Assembly (NCBI RefSeq): GCF_014200045.1
Contig: NZ_JACHOV010000006.1
Coordinates: 124,001-188,000 of the forward strand
DNA: 64,000 nucleotides
Origin: Rhizorhapis suberifaciens
GTDB taxonomy: Bacteria; Pseudomonadota; Alphaproteobacteria; Sphingomonadales; Sphingomonadaceae
Direction of reading: 5' to 3'
Shown here: piece after piece, positions 33,329-40,491 of the stretch
Layout of the letters: each line of letters opens with the position of its first letter
Numbering within the stretch: position 1 is the stretch's first letter
The notes under the pieces: model-generated
Databases searched by the model: none
Seen by the model: the letters and a program-made list of their open reading frames with translations, nothing else
Told to the model about the DNA's origin: nothing
Translations under genes and position numbers: made by a program

Positions 33329-34618
33329 ATGGCCGGTCCCCTCGAAGGTATAAAGATTGTCGATTTTTCGCGCGTCCTGGCGGGGCCGTTGTGCGCCCGA
33401 ACGCTGCTTGACCTGGGCGCGGATGTCATCAAGATCGAGCCGCCCAATCCCGACGTTTCGCGCTTTGCCTTTCCCCAGGCACCGGGCATGTCAGGCTATT
33501 ATGCCCAGCAGAATGCGGGCAAGCGCAATGTCAGCATTGATCTCAACGTACCGGGCGCGCGGGACCTTGTCCTTAAGCTCTGCGACCAGGCCGATATCGT
33601 GGTGGAAAATTTTAGAGCGGGAACGCTCGGTTTCTTCGATCTCGATTATGAAATCCTGGCGGCACGCAATCCCAGGCTGATCTACGCTTCGATCACTGGC
33701 TACGGCCAAGCGGGCCCCTGGCGCAGCCGCATGGCTTATGCCCCTGCTGTCCATGCTGAGGTCGGTCTTACCCACCACAGCGTCCGGCATTATGGTGACG
33801 CTCTAGCCGAACCGCGAAGTGACAGCTTGAGCCATGCGGATGTGTACGCCGGCACGGCGGCCGCCATCGCGATCCTGGCGGCGCTTCACCGCAGATCCGT
33901 AACCGGCATTGGCCAGGCAATTGATGTGTCGATGGCCGCGACGCTGTTGGCGATGAACGAACGCGCTCATGTTGACCTGAACCATTTCGACCTGGGGCCC
34001 GAACCCGCGATCCTTGGGGCCACAGATACCCCCTTCTTCACCGGCCCGGGCGGTGAGACCTTCACCGTGGCAGCGAGTCTTGTGGGTTCGGCGACGTTCC
34101 CCTGGTACGTGCACGCGATGCGCAGACCGGATCTCGAGGATGATCCCCGCTTCTCGACGGCAAGCGCGCGCCTGCAAAATAAGGATTTGCTGCACCAGAT
34201 CGTCCAGGATTGGATTTATACCTTCCCGGACATGGCGACACTCGACGCCCAGTTCGACGAAGGCAAGATCGCCATGGGAGAGCTGCGTTCCATGACCGAA
34301 CTTGCCGACACGGATTGGGCAGACTATTGGGGGGCGGTCCAGGAGGTGCCTGACCGGCATGGCGGAACCTATCGCTTGCCGGGGCGGCCATGGCGCTTCT
34401 CGCGAGACCATCTGGAGCCGCTTGGCCGACCGGCCTTTCGCGGCGAGGACAATCGGCAGGTCTTTCGGGAATATCAACTCAGCGACGCCGAGATCGACGC
34501 GCTGGAACAATCGGGTGCGCTCGTCGCCGATCCAATTCTCGGCGACAATGCCGCCGCCGAGAGGTTGCAGAGGGCGCAGGATAGCGACGCTGTAGAGAGG
34601 AAACAAACTGATGCCTGA
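33329..34618 (+). CDS. CaiB/BaiF-family (class III) CoA-transferase
   Basis: 429 aa. Opens with [12 protein letters not shown], then D-V-I-K-I-E-P-P near 36-43, Q-N-A-G-K-R-N near 60-66, V-E-N-F-R-A-G near 90-96, S-I-T-G-Y-G-Q-A-G-P near 114. The catalytic Asp is in S-H-A-D-V-Y-A-G near 171. It resembles family members acting on hydroxylated or aromatic acids, but the acid cannot be named. Its 3' end overlaps the following reductase gene by 8 bp, so it belongs to one operon with the hydratase and reductase. It is the second class III transferase of the island; the two have about the same length but are not close copies. Confidence 0.92.
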   Translation: MAGPLEGIKIVDFSRVLAGPLCARTLLDLGADVIKIEPPNPDVSRFAFPQAPGMSGYYAQQNAGKRNVSIDLNVPGARDLVLKLCDQADIVVENFRAGTLGFFDLDYEILAARNPRLIYASITGYGQAGPWRSRMAYAPAVHAEVGLTHHSVRHYGDALAEPRSDSLSHADVYAGTAAAIAILAALHRRSVTGIGQAIDVSMAATLLAMNERAHVDLNHFDLGPEPAILGATDTPFFTGPGGETFTVAASLVGSATFPWYVHAMRRPDLEDDPRFSTASARLQNKDLLHQIVQDWIYTFPDMATLDAQFDEGKIAMGELRSMTELADTDWADYWGAVQEVPDRHGGTYRLPGRPWRFSRDHLEPLGRPAFRGEDNRQVFREYQLSDAEIDALEQSGALVADPILGDNAAAERLQRAQDSDAVERKQTDA

Positions 34619-35627
34619 AGCCCAGCCCCAGCGGATCGTGCTAGCCTCTCGACCAACGGGCGAGGCCACAACGGACAATTTCCGACTTGAGCCGATGCCG
34701 ATGCCGGTCCCCGGCGATGGAGAAATCCTTGTGCGAGGGGACTATCTTTCGCTCGATCCCTATATGCGCGGTCGGATGGACGACAGGAAATCCTATGCTC
34801 CGTCGGTCCAGATAGACCAGACTATGACCGGCGAAGCAGTGGGCATGGTGCTTCGTTCAAATGCACCAGGTTTCGCCGAAGGCGACATGGTCGCGGCCCA
34901 CACCGGCTGGGCGACCCATGCGGCCGTTCCCGCCGCGCAGGCCCGCAAAATAGACACGCAGGTCGCCCCGGCATCGACTTATCTTGGCGCATTGGGCATG
35001 CCAGGGTTCACCGCCTATTCCGGCCTCAAGGAAATCGGCAGGCCCAAGGCGGGTGAGACGCTGGTTGTCGCCGCCGCCAGCGGACCAGTTGGGTCCATGG
35101 TTGGCCAGCTCGCCAAGGCAGCCGGCGCGCGGACGGTCGGCATCGCCGGCGGGCCGGCGAAATGTCAATCGCTTCTGGATGATTTCGGCTTCGACGTAGC
35201 TCTTGACCATTATGCCGAGGATTTCGAGGCCCGGTTGAGCGCGGCTTGCCCCGATGGGATCGACGTCTATTTTGAGAATGTCGGCGGCCGCGTGCTCGCA
35301 GCCGTTTTGCCGCTGCTCAATCAATTTGCCCGCGTGCCGGTGTGTGGCCTGGTCGCCCATTATTCAGGGCAGTCTGCCGGCGCACCGGACCAATTCCTTG
35401 CTTTCATGCGCGATATTCTGATCAAGAGCATAACCTTTCGCGGCTTCATCAATTCTGACCTGATGGAATATTATCCGGCATTTCTGGAAGAGGTCGGCGC
35501 CGGAATTGCGAATGGCGCCATCCGCTATCGCGAGGATGTCGTGGCAGGCCTCGCGCAGGCTCCCGATGCGTTCATCGGCATGCTCAAAGGCAGCAACTTT
35601 GGTAAGCTGCTTGTCAAGCTTCGTTAG
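34611..35627 (+). CDS. NADP-dependent MDR reductase (CurA/leukotriene-B4 dehydrogenase type)
   Basis: A 338-aa zinc-free medium-chain reductase. Y-L-S-L-D-P-Y-M-R-G-R-M near 45 is the hallmark of the CurA/LTB4DH group. It is followed by G-M-P-G-F-T-A-Y-S-G-L near 128, the Rossmann loop A-A-S-G-P-V-G-S near 157, and D-V-Y-F-E-N-V-G-G near 220. Enzymes of this group reduce the double bond of enones or enoyl compounds with NADPH. Its start lies within the CoA-transferase gene (8-bp overlap). As the last gene of the operon it probably removes an alpha,beta double bond formed by, or upstream of, the hydratase. Confidence 0.9.
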   Translation: MPEAQPQRIVLASRPTGEATTDNFRLEPMPMPVPGDGEILVRGDYLSLDPYMRGRMDDRKSYAPSVQIDQTMTGEAVGMVLRSNAPGFAEGDMVAAHTGWATHAAVPAAQARKIDTQVAPASTYLGALGMPGFTAYSGLKEIGRPKAGETLVVAAASGPVGSMVGQLAKAAGARTVGIAGGPAKCQSLLDDFGFDVALDHYAEDFEARLSAACPDGIDVYFENVGGRVLAAVLPLLNQFARVPVCGLVAHYSGQSAGAPDQFLAFMRDILIKSITFRGFINSDLMEYYPAFLEEVGAGIANGAIRYREDVVAGLAQAPDAFIGMLKGSNFGKLLVKLR

Positions 35628-35635
35628 AGCAAGAT

Positions 35636-35998
35636 CCATCGATCGCTGAGTCATGCTGTTCTGCCAGGCGGGTGCGATCCGGCCCTGTTCGGAAAAATAG
35701 TCGAACGCGGCTTTGCCCGCCATCGCGCATGGCTCCGTCGGATCGTCCGACACGACCTTGATCATCGCGGCCGGCTCGCCCTGGAAGCGCCGCTCGCGTA
35801 GAAGGCGGCATATTGCATGATCGAGCCTTCCTTCACGCCCGACATGCCCGGCGCCATAACGATCGTCGGCAGTGGCCCAGACCGATCCGGGGCGAGCGCG
35901 ACGCGCGGTGGGCGCACCACGACGCTGGGTGCCTTTTCGAGGCCGACCGCTTCAAACTCGTCGACATGCGACGGGAATTCGTGCGCCGACTTGTGCAT
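35636..35998 (-). pseudogene. Alpha/beta-hydrolase relic with internal deletion
   Basis: From 35998 leftward: L-P-T-I-V-M-A-P-G-M-S-G-V-K-E-G-S-I-M then A-A-F-Y-A-S, a clear N-terminal segment of a dienelactone-hydrolase-like esterase. After a break, M-I-K-V-V-S-D-D-P-T-E-P-C-A-M and then A-F-D-Y-F-S-E-Q come from a later part of such a protein, missing the nucleophile elbow. It overlaps the start region of the integrase relic, so both are dead. Confidence 0.6.
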
Positions 35999-36029
35999 TT
36001 AGGCCGTGTGCTGCCCGCGCCGCCTTGGG

Positions 36030-36400
36030 AAAGGCTCATTCCCTTGGCGCCGCAGCTACTTGAGGCGATCATCGCCATGCCATCGGCCGATACGAGCCCG
36101 TTCTGTTTTCTCATCACGAAGAAGGGCGGCCCGTTCACCAAAGAGAGCTTCGGCAATTGGTTCAAGAAGGCGTGTCGGGCAGCGGGTCTGCCGCACTGCA
36201 CCGCACATGGCCTGCGCAAGGCGACTTTGCGCCGTATGGACGAACTCGAAATGGCCAACATGCCGATGAAGGCGCTATCCGGTCAGACCAACGACAAGAC
36301 GCTCGCGACATACACCGCGGCGGCCAATCAGAAGAAGCTCGCAGACTATGCGATTACCGCTTTGGCGCGAGGTTGTCACCCATGTCTTAGGTACATTCTG
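36030..36400 (+). pseudogene. Tyrosine integrase, C-terminal relic
   Basis: Only the C-terminal catalytic half remains. P-L-A-P-Q-L-L-E-A-I, then S-P-F-C-F-L, the active-site H-G-L-R-K-A near 36210 and the nucleophile region T-L-A-T-Y-T-A-A-A-N-Q are recognisable from tRNA-targeting phage-type integrases. The N-terminal arm-binding and core-binding domains are missing, replaced by unrelated sequence (see the hydrolase relic). The frame runs on without a natural end. It reads toward tRNA-Asn and ends ~40 bp before the right att repeat, as integrase genes of tRNA islands do. Confidence 0.8.
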
Positions 36401-36413
36401 TTACCTATGTGTC

Positions 36414-36435
36414 CGGGCTGGACACGGGCTGGACA
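36414..36435. repeat. Tandem 11-bp repeat beside the right att repeat
   Basis: CGGGCTGGACA occurs twice in direct succession, 2 bp before the att repeat and just after the integrase relic. Short direct repeats at this place are typical arm-type integrase binding sites. This is inferred from position only. Confidence 0.5.
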
Positions 36436-36437
36436 TG

Positions 36438-36453
36438 GAAATAGTGGCTCCCC
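36438..36453. other. Right attachment repeat of the genomic island
   Basis: GAAATAGTGGCTCCCC, identical to 5888-5903. Bases 36445-36453 are the 3' terminal nine bases of tRNA-Asn (read on the minus strand as GGGGAGCCA); 36438-36444 lie just beyond its CCA end. Confidence 0.85.
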
Positions 36454-36519
36454 GGGACGGATTCGAACCATCGACCAACCGGTTAACAGCCGGTTGCTCT
36501 ACCGCTGAGCTACCGGGGA
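36445..36519 (-). tRNA. tRNA-Asn (anticodon GUU)
   Basis: A 75-nt gene with encoded CCA. The acceptor stem TCCCCGG pairs with CCGGGGA, discriminator G. D-arm AGCTCAGCGGTAGAGCA. The anticodon stem ACCGG/CCGGT closes a loop with GTT. The T-arm GATGG-TTCGAAT-CCGTC is complete. The gene stayed whole after island insertion because the island supplied or kept an identical 3' end. No terminator follows in its present leftward direction; the likely original one lies at 5866-5887. Confidence 0.97.
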
Positions 36520-36582
36520 GCAGCTCGTCTTTCAACAAGCGAAGCGCGCCTATAGCAGCGGGATTTGGAAGATGGCAAGGGG

Positions 36583-37359
36583 TCAGGAGATAAATTGTTC
36601 CATCGCTATCCGGTCATCCAGCGCGTGCTCGGGGTCGAAAAGTAGAGTGAGAGGGGACGTGCGGTCTATTGCCACTTCCACGCGCGCTACATCGCGTACT
36701 TCGCGCTGGTCCGCGACGGCGCTTACTGGACGTTTGACCGGCTCTAAAACTTCGAACCGCACTACCATCTTTTCAGGCAATATGGCCCCGCGCCAACGGC
36801 GGGGACGGAAGGGGCTGATAGGGGTCAATGCGATCATCCCCGATCCCAACGGCAATATCGGTCCTTGGGCCGACAAATTGTAGGCCGTTGATCCCGCCGG
36901 CGTTGCCACAAGCACGCCATCGCATACCAGCTCGGTCAGCATGGTGCGTCCGTTGACTTGCACCGCCAGCTTTGCCGTCTGCCTGGTTTCGCGCAGCAGA
37001 GATACTTCGTTGATCGCGGGTATCGAGAACTGCTCGCCATCAACGGTATCCACCGTCATGCGCAGAGGGCTGACCTTGAAAGCTTTGGTCCGTGCAAGCC
37101 GCTCTTCCAGAGCGTCCCGGCGCCATTCGTTCATGAGGAAGCCGACGGTGCCCCGGTTCATTCCGAACACCGGCAAAGTGCGGTGCGCCTCCAGCATGTG
37201 ATGTAGCGTCTGCAACATGAAGCCGTCGCCCCCGAGTGCGATGACCATATCGGCTTCTTCGAGGGGGACGAAATCATATTGCTGGCGTAACAATGCCTCG
37301 GCTTCACGCGCATTATCGGCTGGCGAGGCCAGCAACGCTCGGCGCTGTCCGTTGCTCAT
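36583..37359 (-). CDS. nadK: NAD kinase
   Basis: Phosphorylates NAD to NADP with ATP (or polyphosphate) in the cytoplasm. At 258 aa it is short, as in other alphaproteobacteria. The catalytic G-G-D-G motif is near residue 44. The N-E motif (A-I-N-E-V-S) near 116 and D-G-V-L-V-A-T-P-A-G-S-T-A-Y near 145-158 form the NAD site. It overlaps the preceding moaA gene by 4 bp (ATGA), so the two are one transcript reading leftward. The gene ends 64 bp from tRNA-Asn and is the first core gene right of the island. Confidence 0.96.
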   Translation of the reverse strand: MSNGQRRALLASPADNAREAEALLRQQYDFVPLEEADMVIALGGDGFMLQTLHHMLEAHRTLPVFGMNRGTVGFLMNEWRRDALEERLARTKAFKVSPLRMTVDTVDGEQFSIPAINEVSLLRETRQTAKLAVQVNGRTMLTELVCDGVLVATPAGSTAYNLSAQGPILPLGSGMIALTPISPFRPRRWRGAILPEKMVVRFEVLEPVKRPVSAVADQREVRDVARVEVAIDRTSPLTLLFDPEHALDDRIAMEQFIS

Positions 37360-38372
37360 CCGCCCGTGACACTCATGTGACGAGACACTGCGGGCTTTTC
37401 ACCGGCACCTATGGCGAATTCATGCGCGAGCGGTTTGAGGCGCAGCGCCTTGTCAAGCAGCGCGTCAATCGCGTCCACTCCGCCTTCGCGGAATGCTGCC
37501 TTTAGATCCACATGATCTTCATGACCCAGGCACATGTAAATTTTGCCCTCACATGTCAGCCGCATTCGGTTGCATCCGGCGCAAAAATTGTCACTCAGCG
37601 GCGTGATGAGGCCAAGGCGCGCGGTCATGCCTTCCACGGCGAAATAGCGGGAAGGTCCCCCGGTCCGATAGGGGATCGGCGTTACCGCGTGCCTGGCTTC
37701 GATCTGTTCAAGCGCCTTGGACAAAGGAAGATATCGGTCGGTGCGGTCCTCATCGATCATGCCCAGCGGCATGGTTTCTATCAACGTAAGGTCGTGCCTG
37801 CCTGCGTTGCACCAGTTCAGCATCGACAGGAATTCCTGATCGTTGAGACCCTTCAGCGCGACCATGTTGATCTTGACTTTGAGGCCCACTCTTGTCGCCG
37901 CTTCAATGCCTTCCAGCACTTTGCCGATGTCGCCGCGCCGGGTGATCCGTTTGAAAAGTTCAGGATCGAGTGTGTCGAGGCTGACATTGATCCGCTTCAT
38001 GCCTGCTTCAACCAGCATTTCGGCATGTTCCGCCAACTGGGTTCCGTTGGTGGTGAGCGTCAATTCCTGCAGCGTGCCCGCCTTGACATGACGCCCGATC
38101 CGCTGAGCCAACTCTCCAAAATCGCGTCTCACCAGCGGTTCGCCACCGGAAAGACGGATTTTCTTCACCCCTCGCGCGATGAACCGATCGGCAATGATGG
38201 CAATTTCCTCCAGCGTCAAAATCTGATCGCGCGGTAGGAAAGTCATTTTTTCCGACATGCAGTAGCGGCAACGCAGGTCACAGCGATCCGTCACCGATAT
38301 CCGCAAATATTCGATGCGGCGGCCGAAGCGATCCGCCATGGCAGGGGAGAAACTCATATCCGGGTTTGCCAT
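37356..38372 (-). CDS. moaA: GTP 3',8-cyclase, molybdenum cofactor biosynthesis
   Basis: A radical-SAM enzyme that converts GTP to 3',8-cyclo-GTP, the first step of molybdopterin synthesis. 338 aa. N-terminal [4Fe-4S] motif C-D-L-R-C-R-Y-C near residue 32-39, S-G-G-E-P-L near 75, and the second cluster C-A-G-C-N-R-M-R-L-T-C-x-G-K-I-Y-M-C near 267. The final G-G is the conserved double glycine needed for activity. The start ATG at 38372 lies 125 bp from the divergent truncated haemoglobin gene. No other moa gene is in the window. Confidence 0.96.
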   Translation of the reverse strand: MANPDMSFSPAMADRFGRRIEYLRISVTDRCDLRCRYCMSEKMTFLPRDQILTLEEIAIIADRFIARGVKKIRLSGGEPLVRRDFGELAQRIGRHVKAGTLQELTLTTNGTQLAEHAEMLVEAGMKRINVSLDTLDPELFKRITRRGDIGKVLEGIEAATRVGLKVKINMVALKGLNDQEFLSMLNWCNAGRHDLTLIETMPLGMIDEDRTDRYLPLSKALEQIEARHAVTPIPYRTGGPSRYFAVEGMTARLGLITPLSDNFCAGCNRMRLTCEGKIYMCLGHEDHVDLKAAFREGGVDAIDALLDKALRLKPLAHEFAIGAGEKPAVSRHMSVTGG

Positions 38373-38497
38373 ATTATCTAGCTAAGCGATGGACAGGCTG
38401 AGCGCAACTGCCGACGCGGAATTTGATGGGTCGCCGGGATTTTGACGACGAGGGGCGGGGCCTTGCATCCTGAAATTCTTGTCATAGATGCATCACC

Positions 38498-38884
38498 ATG
38501 AGTGATGAGGCACTTCCAGTGAGTAACCACATAGATGAAGCCGCGTTGGAAATGGTGGTTAACCATTTTTACCAGCGGATACGGGCGGACGCGGAACTCG
38601 GCCCCGTTTTCAACGCAGCCATAGATGATTGGCCGGAGCATCTGAAAAAGCTGACGGCATTCTGGTCATCGGTGATGCTTACCAGCGGTCGGTACAAGGG
38701 CAACCCTATGGCCGCCCATCTGAAGCATGGGGAACAGATTACCCCCGAACTTTTCGAACGCTGGTTGGGACTTTGGAATGAGACTACCGACGATTTACTG
38801 CCCGCTCAAGTTGCCTCCGCGCTTCAGGAAAAGGCCGCTCGCATCGCGGAAAGCCTGAAACTCGGCCTCTTCTTTCGCTTATAG
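38498..38884 (+). CDS. Group III truncated haemoglobin
   Basis: A 128-aa 2-over-2 haemoglobin of the group III type, a heme protein of uncertain role in O2, NO or sulfide handling. F-Y-Q-R-I-R-A-D-A-E-L-G-P-V-F-N near residues 24-39, then W-P-E-H-L-K-K-L-T-A-F-W near 45, G-R-Y-K-G-N-P near 64 and the proximal His in H-L-K-H near 75 with F-E-R-W-L near 86. No signal peptide. It is divergent from moaA, with a 125-bp spacer. Confidence 0.85.
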   Translation: MSDEALPVSNHIDEAALEMVVNHFYQRIRADAELGPVFNAAIDDWPEHLKKLTAFWSSVMLTSGRYKGNPMAAHLKHGEQITPELFERWLGLWNETTDDLLPAQVASALQEKAARIAESLKLGLFFRL

Positions 38885-38905
38885 CCAATCCTGCCGAGCG
38901 ACCTG

Positions 38906-39103
38906 TCAATTCAATCGGCGATAGCGGAAATGATCACGGATGCAGCGGTTGAAATATCCGCCTTTCGAGCGCGCGGTTCGCATTCCCTCCGCCACCCTCG
39001 CCGGTACATCGGCATAGCGATAGAGCCGCCCGGTCACGAACTCTATGTCGAGACTGTGTTCGGCGGGGTGGTATACCATGGATCTTATCGCCGTTGATGG
39101 CAT
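38906..39103 (-). CDS. KTSC-domain protein
   Basis: A small protein of 65 aa from the ATG at 39103; ATG 39124 gives seven more residues. It matches the KTSC domain: S-T-A-I-R-S-M-V-Y-H-P near the start, L-D-I-E-F-V-T-G-R-L-Y-R-Y near 19-31, V-P-A-R-V, K-G-G-Y-F-N near 49 and I-R-D-H-F-R-Y at the end. The canonical domain name residues (K-T-S-C) are only partly conserved. Function is unknown for the family. The ribosome binding site is weak. Confidence 0.75.
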   Translation of the reverse strand: MPSTAIRSMVYHPAEHSLDIEFVTGRLYRYADVPARVAEGMRTARSKGGYFNRCIRDHFRYRRLN

Positions 39104-39170
39104 TTCCAGCAGTCCAGAGATCATTGGGCTTGGAGGTTTTGCGTGCCCTTCCGGCGGACCGGCGATTTCC

Positions 39171-39713
39171 TCATCCGCCTGCCGCAGCCAACCGCTTTGC
39201 CGTCGTGAGATGCTTCTCAATCATGGTCGTGGCGGTTTGGGCGTTCGTCTTCAGTGTAGGCTTGTCGCCGTTCCTTGCAAAGGTCTGATGCAGAGCCAAG
39301 GCTTTTTCATGCGCTCGAACCTGTTGCGCTAGGTACAGATCGTCGAAAGCCTGTGCCGATGCGTGGGTCAAGGCCTGTATCTGGGTCTTTTTTCCGGCGT
39401 CGAGTTGAGGGACCGGAACCGCAACTTTTGCTTTTTCGGCGGCCGTCTTCAGTGCCTGCGACGCCTTGTTGTGATCGTCGATTAACATCTGAGCGAATTG
39501 GCGGACTTCTGCACTTCGCGCCTTCTTAAGTGCAAGCTGCGACGATTGAATCTCGAACAAATCCCCGGCCGCCGCGAGCTTTACATAAGCGGCAGCGGTC
39601 GTTGGCAATTTGGCCGCGCTGTCAGCCGCCCTGGTTCCGCTAGCCAGCGCAGGCGGGGCGAACATGGGGCAGGCCATTACTATGGCGCCCGCGAGTAGAA
39701 TGGATCGTTTCAC
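39171..39713 (-). CDS. DUF4142 (ferritin-like) exported protein
   Basis: 180 aa with GTG start at 39713, chosen because GAGAGGAAAT precedes it and a signal peptide follows (K-R-S-I-L-L-A-G-A, cut after A-L-A-S near 25). The mature part is an all-helical four-helix bundle of the DUF4142 type: Y-V-K-L-A-A-A-G-D-L-F-E-I near 45, V-R-Q-F-A-Q-M-L-I-D-D-H near 74-85, and H-E-K-A-L-A-L near 138. Periplasmic; the family is linked to stress resistance in alphaproteobacteria without proven chemistry. Its neighbour at 39905 is another ferritin-like bundle on the other strand. Confidence 0.85.
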   Translation of the reverse strand: MKRSILLAGAIVMACPMFAPPALASGTRAADSAAKLPTTAAAYVKLAAAGDLFEIQSSQLALKKARSAEVRQFAQMLIDDHNKASQALKTAAEKAKVAVPVPQLDAGKKTQIQALTHASAQAFDDLYLAQQVRAHEKALALHQTFARNGDKPTLKTNAQTATTMIEKHLTTAKRLAAAGG

Positions 39714-39904
39714 ATTTCCTCTCCTGCTTGAATGTCCCGGGAACCTTGAGGCCATCGATGCGGTTCCGACGGAGAATTAGAAACGCCGCCTTTCCCAACC
39801 TAAGTTAACAGGCGTCCTGCGGATTTTCCGGAGCTCGCGAGTTGTTTCGACGAGGCGCGCATCAGCGCCGCGGCACCAGCGAATTTCATAAGGAGTGAGT
39901 GACG

Positions 39905-40423
39905 ATGCAATCGACGGAAAAAATGCAGGAACATCTTATTGAGTGGCTAAGAGACGCCCATGCCGCCGAAAAGCAAGCCAAGACCATGTTGTCGGGCACC
40001 GCCGACCGGCTGGAACGTTATCCGCAGTTTAGTGCCGGTCTTCGCCAGCATGCGGAACAAAGCGGCAGGCAAGCGGATCAACTGGAGCAGTGCCTGTCCG
40101 GCATGGGCGAAAATACTTCCTTGATCAAGCAGGTGACGGGAAAAGTTACCGCCATAGGACAAACACTAAGCGGTCTGGTCGTTGGCGACGAAGTGATCAA
40201 GGCCGCGCTGGCGATCTCAACCTATGCCGAGATGGAAATATCATCCTATCGAATACTTATTGCGGCGGCGGAGGCGTGCGGAGCGAACCAAGTGGCCACA
40301 GTCTGTGAAAGGCTGCTGAACGAGAAATTGGAGTTCCATCGCTGGATCGAACAACAGCTTCCTACCCTGACGGAAGAATATCTGCGCCGCGAAGAAAGGG
40401 CGTCGAGTTCGGCAGCGCCCTGA
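39905..40423 (+). CDS. DUF892 (YciE/YciF) ferritin-like protein
   Basis: A 172-aa ferritin-like bundle of the DUF892 family; start ATG 39905 after AAGGAGTGAGTGACG (GTG 39899 is an alternative start). E-W-L-R-D-A-H-A-A-E-K-Q-A near residues 13-25 has the first metal-type Glu/His pair. E-Q-S-G-R-Q-A-D-Q-L-E-Q-C-L near 50, A-E-M-E-I-S-S-Y near 117 and E-F-H-R-W-I near 143 supply the remaining ligands. Family members are stress-induced and rich around the general stress response of sphingomonads. Cytoplasmic. Divergent from the DUF4142 gene, with a 190-bp spacer likely holding both promoters. Confidence 0.85.
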   Translation: MQSTEKMQEHLIEWLRDAHAAEKQAKTMLSGTADRLERYPQFSAGLRQHAEQSGRQADQLEQCLSGMGENTSLIKQVTGKVTAIGQTLSGLVVGDEVIKAALAISTYAEMEISSYRILIAAAEACGANQVATVCERLLNEKLEFHRWIEQQLPTLTEEYLRREERASSSAAP

Positions 40424-40491
40424 AGTCAAGTCAATCTGAGCTTGCCCCCGGTTTCTGGTCGACAGGGACCGTGGCAAGCTCAGCGGATATG

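Larger units (their letters stand above)
5888..36453. mobile_element. Genomic island of ~30.5 kb at tRNA-Asn, integrase decayed
   Basis: It is bounded by 16-bp direct repeats and flanked by core genes (accA on the left; tRNA-Asn and nadK on the right). Its content is accessory: catabolic modules, four transcription regulators, a TonB receptor, and relics of IS66, IS5, TetR, AbiEi and hydrolase genes. The integrase next to the tRNA is only a C-terminal remnant, and no relaxase, replication or conjugation gene was recognised. The island therefore looks immobile by itself. It may have been built by several successive insertions. Confidence 0.8.

Noticed and set aside
5904-36437. Integrative and conjugative element
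   Set aside because: No relaxase, coupling protein, type IV secretion or replication gene was recognised; it can only be called a genomic island.
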